Positions 1 through 11,553 of a stretch of DNA of 64,000 bases are shown here, piece by piece. Below the pieces are notes generated by a model. It did not search any database, was not told the origin of the DNA, and saw only the letters and a program-made list of their open reading frames with translations. The position numbers were made by a program, and so were the translations under genes. Source of the DNA: Xylogone sp. PMI_703 (lineage: Eukaryota; Ascomycota; Leotiomycetes); the NCBI GenBank assembly GCA_021399445.1, contig JAJTUQ010000003.1, positions 6,262,001 to 6,326,000 on the forward strand, written 5' to 3'. The first letter of the stretch is position 1, and the number at the start of each line of letters is the position of its first letter.

Positions 1-257
1 GAACATTTGGGGCTGGGTAGTACACATTGACAGCCCAAAGAGGAATATAAGAGAAGACCAAAGATAGGTAAGTGTAGTTAATGACAAGGATATAAAATAT
101 CATATCCCTCTACTCATGGGCACCACTCTCGAACTCCTTTCCTGTAGAGCTTTAAAATATATCTATCAACTGCTGCAATACCGGTATAGAAGAAATACAC
201 TCAATCTACTCAGACTACTCCGTTAACAATATTCCCATGAAACAATGCTTCATAAAT

Positions 258-1600
258 CTATAATTTCGCCTGCTCCTGTGAAGTCAATAATCTCCTTGCA
301 GGCCCACGTCTGCTCCCATCGTTGCAGACCATTGGTCCTGAAGCCGCACTGCCAGTTTCCAGCCTCCATTTCTGTCTCACCTCCGTTGAAGCTCTATCCT
401 CAAAGCAATCGGCAATATATCGTCCAAGAATGGGCAGAAATTTAAATCCACTGAGAAATGATCTGTTAGCATCTACTATTCAAATAATTGTATAGGTTAT
501 ATGGAAACTTACTGTCCAGCGCCTCCCACAGCTATGAAAAGCCCCTTAATCGATGGATGGTTATCCACGACAAAATTTCCTTGTGGAGTATCGGTGTACC
601 AACATAGTCGACGCCTCATCCATGGCTTCTCTGCAAACTTTGGTACTACCTGCCGTAGTCCCTCACGCAGCGCCTGATCCGCATCATCAGGAAGATAAGA
701 CGACGTAGCATTGTTGGTATCTGCCTTTGGTGCCGAGATGACTCTTCCATCTACTTTTACAGTTGTATCAAATCCATGACTATGACGAGCCACTTTCAAA
801 ATATGATTGTATGGGGTTGGTGGGAAAATGAAGAACCCAGAGGTCATGTTGATGACGACTGGTATCTGAGATATTTCCTTTGCTTCCTCTGGCGTGAGCT
901 GAATGAATCCAACGGGCTGTGCTGAAGATGCGACAGCATGAGTCAAATCCAAGTATCGATTAGTCCATGCACCAGTTGCGAGAATCACTTTAGATGCTAG
1001 GATTGGAGGTCCTTCAGAGACATTAACCCCAACTACACGGGAGTTGTCAACCTTCAAGGATGTGAGTGTTCCTCGTGAGCCTGTGATGAACGACACCCCA
1101 GCTTCACTACATAGGGAGGCCAAAGCCCGAATAGCACCTGCAGCGTCAGCCCAGCCAGCGTTTGGGTTGATATAACCGGTAAAGTCATGTTTCACATCCT
1201 TCAGGTGTGGAAATGCTCGAATAAGCTCCTGTGTAGTCTTGAAGTCTTTGAATTGAAGTCCCTGGCTACGAAGGAGGCCCTTCAATTTCTCAAGGAAGAC
1301 ATCATGTTTCTCTTCCGAGGTCAACACAAAGCCGGAGTTATAGTAGTAAGGTCGGAAAGGGCCAGACGACCAAGCCTTGATGGCCTCTGTCCCTAATCTC
1401 ATATAGAAGGGATCGGAATAGTCACAGCGAATGATACGGGAGACATCGACACTACTTCCATCTGGGACGGGTGGCAGCATTCGATCGATAACTGTAATGT
1501 TTTTATACCCTCGCTGAGAGAGCTCAAGAGCGGTGGAGAGGCCGAATACACCCGCTCCCACGATGAGGATGGTGTCATGATGAGACAGCTTCTCACTCAT
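258..1600 (-). CDS. Fructosyl-amino-acid oxidase-type FAD oxidoreductase (peroxisomal)
   Basis: FAD-dependent amine oxidase of the sarcosine oxidase/fructosyl amino acid oxidase family, which oxidatively cleaves N-substituted (often glycated) amino acids with release of H2O2. Two exons, 513-1600 and 258-450, with a 62-nt intron (donor GTAAGT, acceptor CAG), give 426 residues. The N-terminus carries the Rossmann ADP-binding loop GAGVFGLSTALELSQRG (about residues 14-30), followed by VIDR as the acidic end of the second strand. Splicing joins GGAG-H to GFKFLPILGRYI, the conserved C-terminal FAD-contact block of fructosyl amine oxidases. The protein ends in AKL, an accepted type 1 peroxisomal targeting tripeptide that exists only if the second exon is used. 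An in-frame ORF extends upstream to 1861, but the ATG at 1600 directly precedes the conserved domain and was chosen. Substrate (fructosyl amino acid, sarcosine, pipecolate) is not resolved. Confidence 0.87.
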
Positions 1601-2361
1601 GGCGATTTTATACAGCACGGCTAGTGGAAGTAAAGTTGGGAGTATATCACATACAGTTGAATACTTGAAGCTTCTCTGCTTAATAGTGTAGCAAGTAGCA
1701 TATTTATCGTGGTCTACAGACTTCCTTGTAGACCGTCCACGTGACCGGCAAGGATATTCGCCGTCCGTGAAAGGGCGTGAAATGGGGTACATATGAGTCG
1801 ATTCCCCACTAAAATAACACTGTAGAGTGCTGTTGGTTACAGGGGATAAATACTGCATCACCTAGCAGCTTATGTTACAGGACGTTGTACATGAGTAGCA
1901 GGAAAACCATGCCAATCGCTTTCTACAGAACAAGCTAGACTTAATATACAGATTACAGCGTGATCCATCTTATTCCAGAATCACTGATAGTTACAAATTG
2001 ATAGTCCATATTAGGACTTATACAATATAACTTGTTCATTTATGCGCTTTAAGATCCCGCCAGTAAATGGACCATGAGGTATGTTACGATCATCTCTCAA
2101 GTTCATGTTATACATTAAGTTACCAAAAAACTGGTATCATGCTCTAAGCCGCTCCTGGAATCAGCTGTCCACGACTATCGCATCCAAACGCTACAGCATT
2201 CTTGCCTTATCAATCCACCAAGCAAGATGTATCTAAGAAAGCATGCACAAATACAAATACCGCTGTCCAACCCAGAGTTAAGGAAATCTAAAAGCAAATT
2301 CGCAATCGAGTCATGTCGAAACATCAGCAAACAAAGGCCTGGGAATACAATCTCGTCCCCG
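1601..2361. other. Intergenic, upstream of the FAD oxidase
   Basis: About 760 bp holding the 5' region of the FAD oxidase gene and the 3' region of the NMN adenylyltransferase gene. I see no further coding exon or repeat here. Confidence 0.5.
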
Positions 2362-3360
2362 TTAGCTCTTCTCACTGGAACTACCAACTCCGGGTGTTGA
2401 CCTTCCGGAGCTTGCTCCTTTCATCTTATCCTTCTCTCTTATCGAGGATGTGCCATCATCCCTGTAGAGTCCCTGCTGTTCAATATAGTCGATAACAGGA
2501 GTTGGTATCAAGTAACGGATACTCATTTCTCTCCTCAAAAAGAGTCTGATCTTTGTCGAACTGACGTCGTTGGAGATCAACTGCTGAATTACCTAAAAAT
2601 CCAAAAGTCAGCAACAAAGATCCTTATATGATTGCTGGAAACCCGGCTCTGAAATGACTCACATATATATTATCCCTGTATTGTTGCAAACTGGCCAACG
2701 CATCATCAATATCTGTCCCGGCTCTCTCAACGATAAAAGCCCCATATCCTCTCAATATATGGTCCAGATCATCAGGACTCCACACACCCGGCGTACTCAT
2801 CGTCTGCACCAGATCCGCACCGGCAAGAAGCATCAGTCTCATAGGTATTCTTGTTCCATCTGGTCGCTGAGCACCACCTAGCACCTCATTGATCTCGTAT
2901 GCGAAGTGATCGAGAACCTTAGCAGTTTCAATATAGTCGGATTGCCGGGCTTCCCATGGATCAACCATAAGCCAACCACCCGGATGTTCGTCCACAGCTA
3001 ATTCACACATTCGAACTCGGTGGTTCGCATTTGCAAGACCCTGCTTTTTATATGCCTATTACGCGGTTGATTATTAGTAAACCAGCCTCCAATGCGGTTG
3101 CACTTGTTCCATCTACTTACATCGGACACAGGAGAGATATAACCTCCCATTACTTCGAACTGCGTCTGAAACTTGGCATAGTCCGATGCCATCTCGAACA
3201 TCCGCAGATGCAGATTCGTGATTGGACTGAAACTGCCACAAGCTATCAAGACCAGTGGTACCCGGTCTGGGTCGGTTTGTACGGTTCGCAGTCTGTCATG
3301 ACGGAAGGTGTAGTCAGGGAGCTGGTGCGAGATCGCAACGGCGGCGGGGGAGTCTGCCAT
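2362..3360 (-). CDS. Nicotinamide/nicotinate mononucleotide adenylyltransferase (NMNAT)
   Basis: Makes NAD+ (or deamido-NAD+) from NMN/NaMN and ATP, the last common step of NAD synthesis. Three exons: 3121-3360, 2663-3055 and 2362-2592, with introns of 65 and 70 nt; the product is 287 residues. Visible signatures are the nucleotidyltransferase loop GSFSPITNLHLRM (residues about 42-54; the family form is GSFxPxTxxHLRM), AYKKQGLANANHRVRMCELA just after the first splice, and the C-terminal ISSTKIR-like SSTKIRLFLRR followed by SIRYLIPTPVIDYI. The ATG at 3360 is the only suitable start. The last 25 or so residues are Ser/Lys-rich and probably disordered. Length is only modestly below yeast NMA1/NMA2 (about 400) because the low-complexity N-terminus is missing. 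Housekeeping gene; neighbours are unrelated. Confidence 0.93.
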
Positions 3361-4122
3361 GCTTGGCGCACGGTTGTGGAATGGCGAAGGAGAATTAAGG
3401 ATGCCAAAATGGTTATGAATTGTTATCTTCTCTCGTAATTAGACGGTTTTAGGTGCCGTAATGAATTTGAGGTCGTGGTAATGGCTAGTCCAGGGACTTT
3501 TGCTGCTGGAAGGTTCAAGAGATCTAGGCTGCGCACGCCGCCAGGGAACGGAGCTGGGGCAAAAGAGCACGCACGTTGACGTAAGCGAGGGGATGTTGTA
3601 AGCGAGGTACAGCTTCGGCGATAGCTCGGCAAACAGGTACCTCTTGAGATTAGACCGAGAAGCAGAGAGAGAACAGTGACAGATTCTACTTTCTTGTCAC
3701 TTTTATATGGATATATTAGAGGTGGTAGAAGAAGATGAAGAAGTGGAAGAGAGTTGCGTTTGGAGAAGACCCTCGAGCTTGTACGAAAGCAGAAATGACT
3801 CCCAAATCCATCCATTCCGGGTTTCACAGGTGGGGTTTTTGGGGTCCGGGAAAACCTCGGCCCGAAGATTACAAAAGGGAATCTCCATCCTTAAGTCCAA
3901 ATCCCGGATTGCGTCAGAGGTGACAGGTACTTCAGAGCTCGCCAGATTTTGGTGACGGATTATGTACCACTACGCCAATTACTTGTTCTGCCGGGAGGAG
4001 CCGTACCAAAGAAGATGCTGAGGTATTTATAGCAATTACACGAAACTCGGGGGTCATACAGTACAGTATTAAGAGACCTGAAGGAGCAAAGAGGAGAAAG
4101 ACAGATATATATGGGTATACTC
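3361..4122. other. Intergenic, promoter of NMNAT
   Basis: Upstream region of the NMN adenylyltransferase gene and downstream region of the dioxygenase gene. It includes a purine-rich stretch near 3715-3760. A 134-codon antisense-looking frame exists at 3423-3827 but has no domain and the composition of non-coding DNA. Confidence 0.5.
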
Positions 4123-5326
4123 TCAGTATTTTCCTCCCTCCTTGACCGTCATGGCCAACCGATCCAACACGTATCTCCCGGCTGAAATTGGCGGATACTT
4201 GGACGGAGTGCTCTCGCTCACGCAGCTCGGTAAAGTCTCTACTACCTCATCATAGTTGATCGAGAAGAAGAATGGCACGCTATATCGGACTTTATCCGTG
4301 CGGTTGACGACCTGGTGGATGGTGCTCTTGTATATCCCATTTGTCCATCGCATCAAGAAATCAGCCACATTGACCACAATGCCACCTGGAACAGGAGAAG
4401 CACGAATCCAGTGATTGTCGGGCGATAGCACTTCAAGACCTGAAGTGGAGTCCTGAAGCAGGAGGGTGAAACATTCATAGTCTGTATGCGCGCCCAGACC
4501 AATCTCCTGATCCTCACTAGTTTCACCGGACGGTGTTGGATGGTTGCTTGGGATGTATTTGATCAAACGTGCAATTCCACCTGGATGTGTCATCATGGGG
4601 TCGAAGTAGTTTTCAGGGAGATCAAGGGAGAGTGCAAAAAGGCGGAAGAGATGGCGCGCCAGCTGCAACACCTAACATACGCATGTTAGTTAGCATCTTC
4701 CAATGTAGGATTGGATTATGCTCTCCAGAAGCCTGAAGACTCACATGTCCATAATATGAAGCAATTCCTTCATAAAAGCCTGGAAGCTCTTCCTCCTTAG
4801 GCCACTGGTTCTTCGTTCCATCTGCAGACCCGTCCAGCTCTACATACTTTCCATCACCGCCTGTTGGATCTAATCCGGCCTCATACCCCCAATTGAAGGC
4901 CTCCTTAGTCTCTTTGCTAGTGAAGTCGTTTACAGATGAGTAAGCCGCAGGCTCATATCCCCTGAAGTGCTTCGAGTTTTTCATGTGGATTGCATCTTTG
5001 GATTCTTGGGGTAATTGATTGAAGAAGCGATTGCATAGTTCGAAAACACCGTCGCAAACGTCAGTAGGAATGCCATGGCCGGTGATGTAGAAGAAGCCAA
5101 TAGTAGTGCAAGCTTCATGAATCTGCTTTGCAACGGACTGTCGCGCTTCAAGGGAAGATGAGAAGGAAGGAGTTAAGTCTATAATCGGAAGAGAGCGGAT
5201 GGGGGCAGTTGGAGTTGCGGAGGAGGTGGAGAGTCGAGTTTGAAGGTAATTCTGGACATCGAGTGCTGCAGTGTATGCGTTGCTAACAGCGTCCTGACTG
5301 GTTCCGGGTGCGATGGCGGTGGCCAT
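4123..5326 (-). CDS. 2-oxoglutarate/Fe(II)-dependent dioxygenase (isopenicillin N synthase-like)
   Basis: Member of the DIOX_N plus 2OG-FeII_Oxy family: it couples 2-oxoglutarate decarboxylation to hydroxylation, desaturation or ring closure of a small molecule. Two exons, 4745-5326 and 4123-4671, separated by a 73-nt intron (GTGAGT...TTAG), encode 376 residues. The N-terminal domain shows SLPIIDLTP, then HEACTTIGFFYITGHGIP, the classical entry motif. The iron site is HTD in LGAHTDYECFTLL and the distal His in KSTIHQVVNR; the co-substrate Arg/Ser pair is RYSVPFF. All catalytic ligands are present, so the enzyme should be active. Substrate is unknown; relatives act in secondary metabolism, flavonoid-like or amino-acid metabolism. 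No biosynthetic backbone gene lies beside it, so a stand-alone role is as likely as a cluster role. Confidence 0.92.
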
Positions 5327-6261
5327 AGTTATTTGTTACTCTCGAAAATATCGATTCCCAATTTCAGTATCCCTTCGAAAATCAGAGCCCAAAGAGATTG
5401 GGAACCTCGATCTAAAACCTCAAGTTGGCATGGAGGGGCTAGGATAATATTTATTAGGTACCGGAGCCCTCCGAGATAAGAACTTTAAGGACGGCTTATC
5501 AACGATTCTCTTGCCACAGGCACTAAAATCGTCTTTTGAGAAGACGCTAAAGATAGAAATATCCCAACGAGGCAAGTAGTCATGATCGGACTTTCCGATA
5601 GATATGATCAAATTTGTTAGATTATTGACTAAAGATGGGTCTTTCAGTAGTTAAGTTTTACATGGTACCAATCAGGGCTGGGGTTGAAAAATTTAATTAC
5701 CATATTACAATCCACTGCCACGAGATTTAATTGTCAGATATGCGGCATATCCCACTCTTGGCAATAAACCGTCAACCATACTTGCCCTATACGAGATCCG
5801 AAATTCCACTCAGAGGTATGTTGACTGTCTCTTGATAGCTTGAAGCCTATTTTTGTAGACAATCTCATTGGCATAAAGAATTTTAATTTACAAGCAATTT
5901 AATCGTGGGCACAACCGGCGATAAGAGATGCTCATACGAGGTTCGTAATGCAAACTGTATCAAAGTAAAAAAAAAGCAGTTCAAGAAATCATAAATTTCA
6001 TAACATTCATGAATTAAAATACATGCATCAACTTCCTAAGGAGAGCCAGCTCTCCATATCCTAATAAGCCATCATAATAATCAATATTAAATCACCAGTA
6101 TCGCACAACTATCTCAGTCCCCAAACGAAGAAGAGTTCTGTTTGCCAGTCGGAACATCATATGGTGGCACGTCGCCGTTCGGGTGCCTGACAACAGATTG
6201 ACTAGTCACAAGATGTTAGCTAATGACCATGAAATATAGATATCGCAAGCATTTCTTACCC
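5327..6261. other. Intergenic, promoter of the dioxygenase
   Basis: AT-rich 0.9 kb with a poly-A run near 5967 and many stops in all frames. No gene or clear repeat seen. Confidence 0.5.
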
Positions 6262-6633
6262 TTAGTAATAGTACCTGATCCCATGCTCCCGCTTTCCAGC
6301 ATGCTTGTGGCCACGTCGATACTTGCGCCCACTAGAAGTATGGGCGTGTTCGATAACCACTCTTGGCGTTGCGTCAATAATATTGATGTCGCGGACGGTA
6401 TTCCTTGAGTCATAGTAGTTGTGGTAGGCGGTGTAGTATCTGCCCGCTGCATCGACTAACTCAGTGGTTGAACCATCGCGGCAGGTGGGATAATAGTAGT
6501 CTGCAGGATAATAGACGGTGGGTTGATGGCGAGCAGCACTGTCATGGGAGTCATGGGACTTTCTGGAGTTGTGGACGGTCACTCTGATGCTATGGCCAGC
6601 ATAGTTGTCAGGAGAAGTGGATCGAACAGCCAT
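6262..6633 (-). CDS. Small His/Tyr-rich hypothetical protein
   Basis: Single-exon frame of 123 residues from the ATG at 6633 (a longer in-frame start at 6780 would add a hydrophobic, UTR-like stretch and is less likely). It is rich in His, Tyr, Ser, Arg and Asp, with VYYPADYYYP and YHNYYDSRN clusters, a basic SSGRKYRRGHKHAGKR segment near the C-terminus, and a YYY end. There is no signal peptide, membrane segment or recognised domain. The codon pattern and clean stop favour a real gene. It resembles the many lineage-restricted small proteins of moulds; I do not assign a function. It could also have a further intron near the 3' end, where GTAAGA lies just past the stop. Confidence 0.5.
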   Translation of the reverse strand: MAVRSTSPDNYAGHSIRVTVHNSRKSHDSHDSAARHQPTVYYPADYYYPTCRDGSTTELVDAAGRYYTAYHNYYDSRNTVRDINIIDATPRVVIEHAHTSSGRKYRRGHKHAGKREHGIRYYY

Positions 6634-7682
6634 GATGATAGTGGAAAACTGGTGATGTAGCTTGAAAGAATTGAAGATTATGAAAAGTAAGAGGATATTA
6701 TAGGAAATTGAGAACCGATTATGGAAAGGAAATGAGTAAAAAAGAAAAGAGACGCTTGATATGAGATTGGGATGATTCAATTCGTAGTATGAAAGTCTCC
6801 CTTATATACATTCTAGATGATGAGTTTAACCGACTTCCAACAGCCGTGCCATCACCAACATTCTGTAGTGAAGCCACCGCAATTAGAGTTAGTCTAATTT
6901 GAAACATTAAATGACCATAGCCGATGGCCATAGACGCGATTCAGAAGGAACTATCCTATTTCGGAGAGGTCTTTTGCTCCTGACTGCCACCATGCCCCAG
7001 TCATAGCTCAATCGAACTTGAACCATTAGCTGAGATGATCTCAAAGATCGATCTTGAAACCCTTTAGAGATCCCGATTCCACGGAACCGGATACTAGTCG
7101 TTTGATGTACCGCAAACTCTATGAGGGAGCGCGGCTGCAAATACCCACGGGTTCCGGGTTTGACCAAATCTGGGGCAAGGTGAGTTTAAGGTTGACCATG
7201 GCGCAAGGTCCGGTAGTTTCCAAGGTAGCATTGCAACACTAATTGAATGGTGGTTGTGTATCTAATATCTACAGACGGCGGTTACTGAAATTGCGATGGA
7301 GATGGGCCGCAGAAGTGGCCGCTCAGCTACAGAAGGGGGAAGCGATATAAATAGTGCGTTTGCGCTGTCTGTAACACCAACACCAACGTGCATATCCTCA
7401 AGCAGCCAATCAAAAAGGACTAACACTAGAACTCACGATATCACCAATAACAGCCCTCAAAATGCCAACAACTAGAACGATGAAGAAATTGGATTGTATT
7501 TTCGAATAGCCATCAGTCGCAGCCTCGTCAAATGTTATGCGCAAGTTACAAACACTGTATCAGACATTCACGGAGCCTTGGAAATTAGATTGAATGGCTC
7601 GAGGCGTCAGATATACAGAACAGCCTTATGCTACAGAATCAATATATCTCATTGACGATTCAGGATGCTTGTCATCAACATA
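6634..7682. other. Intergenic region of about 1 kb
   Basis: Contains the upstream region of the small His/Tyr-rich gene and the 3' flank of the chromate transporter. Short open frames at 6907-7242 overlap on both strands and lack any domain or codon support. Confidence 0.45.
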
Positions 7683-9467
7683 TTAATGTCCCACGGCACC
7701 GTACCAGCACAGTCCTAAAACGCCCCCAGCCATGATCGCAGCTGGTGGTGGAACCTTAAACCATGCATTTGCGGCATAGGCCACTGTTGAAATAACTAGC
7801 CAAAATGGTTCTTTGCTTAAGCTCTGTCCACTCGTAGCACTGGAACTCAAGTATCCTATTTCCCATAATCGATAAACGGCCGTGAATATGAGTCCAACGG
7901 CAGTAGCATTGACTCCCCGCAATATGCTAGAAGTGATGGGCTTGGTTCTCAGAACCCTCCAAATACTTTGAAAGCCAACAGTTAGTGCTAATCCTGGGAA
8001 GAACAGACCTATGAATCCTAACAGGGCGCCCAAGATTGTGGGCTTTGATATTGAGGCAAGAGTAAGCGCTCCTAAGTAGACGGCAAAGTTGAAGTTTGGA
8101 CCTGGGAAAGCCTGGATGATAGCAAGACCAATCAAGAAATCACGGGAGGAGACCCAGCCAGGCTGAACTACATAAGCCCGAAGAAGAGGGATTACAACTG
8201 GACCTCCACCAAAGATTACAGTCCCAGCTAAGTACATGCTTGCAAACAGATCTAGTTCTAGGGGAGGTGAATGTAGGACTGCTCGAGAGACGAGAATCAC
8301 AATGAATGATACTAGCCTAGTATAAGTAAATATAAAGTAAACAGAGGGTAGGAGACATTACGAAAAAAGCCAACGATAATCGGAACCCCAAGTTTTATGG
8401 GAATCGCGTGTGAACTAGTATCCATACTACCTCCGACATTTCTTTGAACTGGATGATCTTCAATCCCATTTTGAGGCGTCGGCATCGTCCCCATAACTGT
8501 TTCCGGATTATTGACGCTGCGAGAAGTCACAGTACGCTTCTGGATAACTGCTGTAGGCTGAACTGGGTTTAATACAATGCTTTCTTGATTACCTGTCTCT
8601 TCTGCTTCAGGTTGAATGTTATTTCGGGGCCGGCGAAAGCTGGTTTTGATCTTGCGAGAAGCTTGTCGCAAGTATAAATCCCAGACAGTCGTTGTAATAC
8701 CTCCGGTTACCATCAAGACGGGAAAGTACCACAGCGCATTATAGCAAAGGCCAGCACAACCGCCAAATATAACTAGTATGCGCGTCAAGTTATCCTTGAT
8801 TGCTTTCTCTGATAACTAGAATATTTAGCCATGATGAACCGGTAGGTGCAAATTAAATATTACCTGAACCGCAGCCAATGCAATAATACCGACTGTTGCC
8901 GCATTCAGACCGGAGAGAAGAGCGTAGACAATATCGGGAAGGGTATCACCAATACGCAAAACTCCCAGAGAGAGGCCATACATTCCAATTGCGCCAGGCA
9001 TGCTATACAGCTAGGTAAGTGGACGCTCCAATTGAATTGTGTTTTATACACCACCAACCTCCACAATAAAAAGACAAAGAGAGCAGGAAGAAATCCACTA
9101 TGAATCAAGGCAATACAGAATAGCATTTTGGTGCTGGCCGGCCCAGGCAATGCCTGAGATACCGTAAAAAACTCCTGAAACTACACCAAGATATGATGTT
9201 AGATCGTCCGTTTAGTTACAGAATCTACAATCTTAATCAAACCGTCTGTTCATCAATCCATGAGATCTTTTCTTTGCAATCCACAAAGCGTCTATGGAAG
9301 ATGCGGAAATGGACCGGTGGTCCACCAAAGGCAGTAAGTCCCAGGTCCCATGTTCGAAGAAATACATCTTCCAAACGCTTCAGCAGCTTGTCATTGTTGG
9401 CTTGGTATGCGTTGGAAGGATCCCGATCGAAGCTGTTCCAGGCATGGAAGAGCGCTGTTATTGGCAT
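7683..9467 (-). CDS. Chromate transporter, two-domain CHR family
   Basis: Membrane protein of the chromate ion transporter (ChrA/CHR) superfamily, which exports or exchanges chromate and possibly other oxyanions. Five exons: 9243-9467, 9059-9180, 8864-9002, 8362-8815, 7683-8311; 522 residues. The first domain has the hallmark FGGPPVHFRIFHRRF (residues about 47-61), then WIDEQT-FQEFF and QALPGPASTKM, and after the third exon SMPGAIGMYGLSLGV and LLSGLNAATVGIIALAAVQ. The second domain repeats the pattern as IFGGGPVVIPLLRAY, IIQAFPGPNFNFAVYLGA and RGVNATAVGLIF. About ten hydrophobic segments are visible. A long polar linker (about residues 205-285) joins the halves and is Ser/Thr/Pro/Gln-rich. 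The first donor, GTTTGA, is weak but is forced by the conserved protein. This is the typical long fungal form produced by domain duplication. Confidence 0.9.
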
Positions 9468-9915
9468 TGCGAAACAAGGAATACTCGAGCTATTGACGAT
9501 GATCTAGATACATTAAAGAACAGCATGCCTTTTCTAAAGGAGCGGTATTGCCTGTGAGCTTGACCCCGCTTAGCGTGATATGACGCGATTTCATTCTTGG
9601 CGATACAATTTCTTCCATTGAACATACATAAAGCTCGGAACATACTCGAGTTATATCTAGGTGGTAAGATATTTTATGGAAGGAAAGCTAATATAGATCA
9701 CTCAAGGCGAGCCAACGCTACTCTGTATCTATGGTTTAACACAATTAAGCCTTCATATCACTGAGTAGCCTCAAATTTATTTCCCCAGCATTTCACTCAT
9801 CACTAGAAAATATATAGATAGAAGAGGAGCCAGTTGGAGGTCATCTTTTTGTTTTGAAGAACAGGTTAGATGAAAGTTTGACTTATTGCACTATTTACAC
9901 GTCGTGACGCTTGGG
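9468..9915. other. Intergenic, promoter of the chromate transporter
   Basis: Upstream region of the chromate transporter and 3' flank of the P450 gene; AT-rich, no gene seen. Confidence 0.5.
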
Positions 9916-11553
9916 TCACACATGAACCCCCCTATCCTTAATCCGAACAATAAAATCCTTTGGTTTTACAAACCAGTAGTTCTCTGTTTTCCACTTCCTA
10001 TCTTTATGTATTGGCTCAAACTCGAACCGGTTAATGATTTGCGGGATCAGTTTGTTCATTTCGAGGAGAGAGATATGACGGCCGATGCATGTCCGAGAAC
10101 CCAACCCGAACTGAAGAAGATAGTGTTAGATGAGCTTTTAGAACTTTTGCATGCATTTGGACAAAAAAGAAGGGGATTAAATGATGGGACTTACAGGCAT
10201 ATAATAAGCATTCATCTCATGCAGCTTGTCTCCCCCTATTTTCTCAGCCTCAATCCATCTCTCGGGACGGAACACGCCCGCATCAGTACCGAACACATCC
10301 TCGTTATAATGCGCACACCAGGTATTGATTCCAACTACGCTTCCTGCAGGGAAGAACTTCCCAGAGATCTGCTCTCCCCCTTCTGGTACTACTCTCCATA
10401 ATGGCAAGCCTGTAGCACTGTGCATCCGAAGAGCTTCTTTCATGACTGCCTGGAGGTAAGGCATATTCTGACTTTCTTTAAATGTGACGTTAGGAACCGA
10501 GCAGTTACCTGTGGTTATTGCATGGTTGATTTCGTCTCTGAGATTCTGAACTGCTGCAGGGGTTCGAAGGAGGTGGTAAAGTGTTCCTGAGAGGGAAATA
10601 GAAGTAGTGTCAGATCCAGCGATGATGTTGGACATGCCCATCATGAAGATGTGGTAGGCCGTAACCTTCTGCGGGTCCTTCTCGTGTGCAATTAGCAACT
10701 TGTCTAGGAATGTCTGCGGAGCGGTAGCTCCTTCCTCTGTTCTCTTCAAATCTGCGAACGCAGGGTCCTCTCTTTCACTCTTTCTCCGGGCTATCAGATT
10801 AGTGACAAAATCCTGGAGGTATGCACGTCCACCAACAGGAGTTGATTTGAAGCGGCTCATTGCGTAGTATATAGGTGCGTGGAACTGGGGATATATGCCG
10901 ACCATCGTTCCATACACCATGGTCCCATGCAGCGCTCTCATCGTATTCTCAATATCTTCACCAGCATCCAAAAATCCAAATCTACTTCCATATGTGATCT
11001 CGCCGATAACGTCAAAAGCATAACACTGGAACCAGTGGCACATATCCACTTCCCTTCCCTCCCTTGCAAATTGTGCAAGCTTATCAACGAGAAGTTTGGT
11101 GCAGTTATCGACATACTGCTCGTAAGTAACCAAGGTAGAAAGGCTGTACATGGCTTGAAATCGCTTCCGGGTTTCTGCATGCCTCTTAATGTTGTCATCA
11201 GGGAACAAGGTCCATCTGTCTGGGCTTGGATGTTTCCATCCTTTGTACCAGTCACCCTTGGTAAACTTAGAGCCAATACCATATATGGTCTTTATGGCAG
11301 CGGGATCATCGATGACATAATGATCTGGTGCAACGCGAACTATAGGCCCGTACTTTTTGTGGAGGTCAATGTTGGTGAATTCAAAGTCTCCGCGCCAGAC
11401 CTTCCAGAAATACCATCCCTTAGTGAAGCGTGCAATAAAAGGACCTGGGATAGATCGAAGTCGGGATGCTACCGCCGCAAAGAGAGAGTAGATAACTCGG
11501 AAAATAACAAGACACGATAAAATGATGGCGGCACGTAGAAGGAGGGGAGTCAT
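9916..11553 (-). CDS. Cytochrome P450 monooxygenase
   Basis: Microsomal E-class P450. Two exons, 10195-11553 and 9916-10110, with an 84-nt intron placed just before the haem loop; 517 residues. Features in order: N-terminal membrane anchor (residues about 4-27), proline-rich hinge SIPGPFIARF, I-helix oxygen-binding IIAGSDTTSISLS, K-helix ExxR in KEALRMHS, the FRPERW block, and the haem-binding loop FGLGSRTCIGRH with the axial Cys created across the second exon. N-terminal wording (KGWYFWKVW, DLHKKYGPIVRVAPDHY) is like the pisatin demethylase/benzoate hydroxylase side of fungal P450s, but the subfamily is not certain. All key residues are present. No secondary-metabolite backbone gene is adjacent, so a xenobiotic or phytoalexin role is possible. 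Confidence 0.94.

Noticed and set aside
3423..3955. Overlapping frames on both strands (up to 134 codons) upstream of NMNAT
   Set aside because: No domain, low-complexity translation, and the frames lie in the promoter/5' UTR of the minus-strand gene.
10879..11520. Plus-strand frame of 213 codons inside the P450 gene
   Set aside because: Antisense shadow of a well-conserved P450 exon; no domain of its own.
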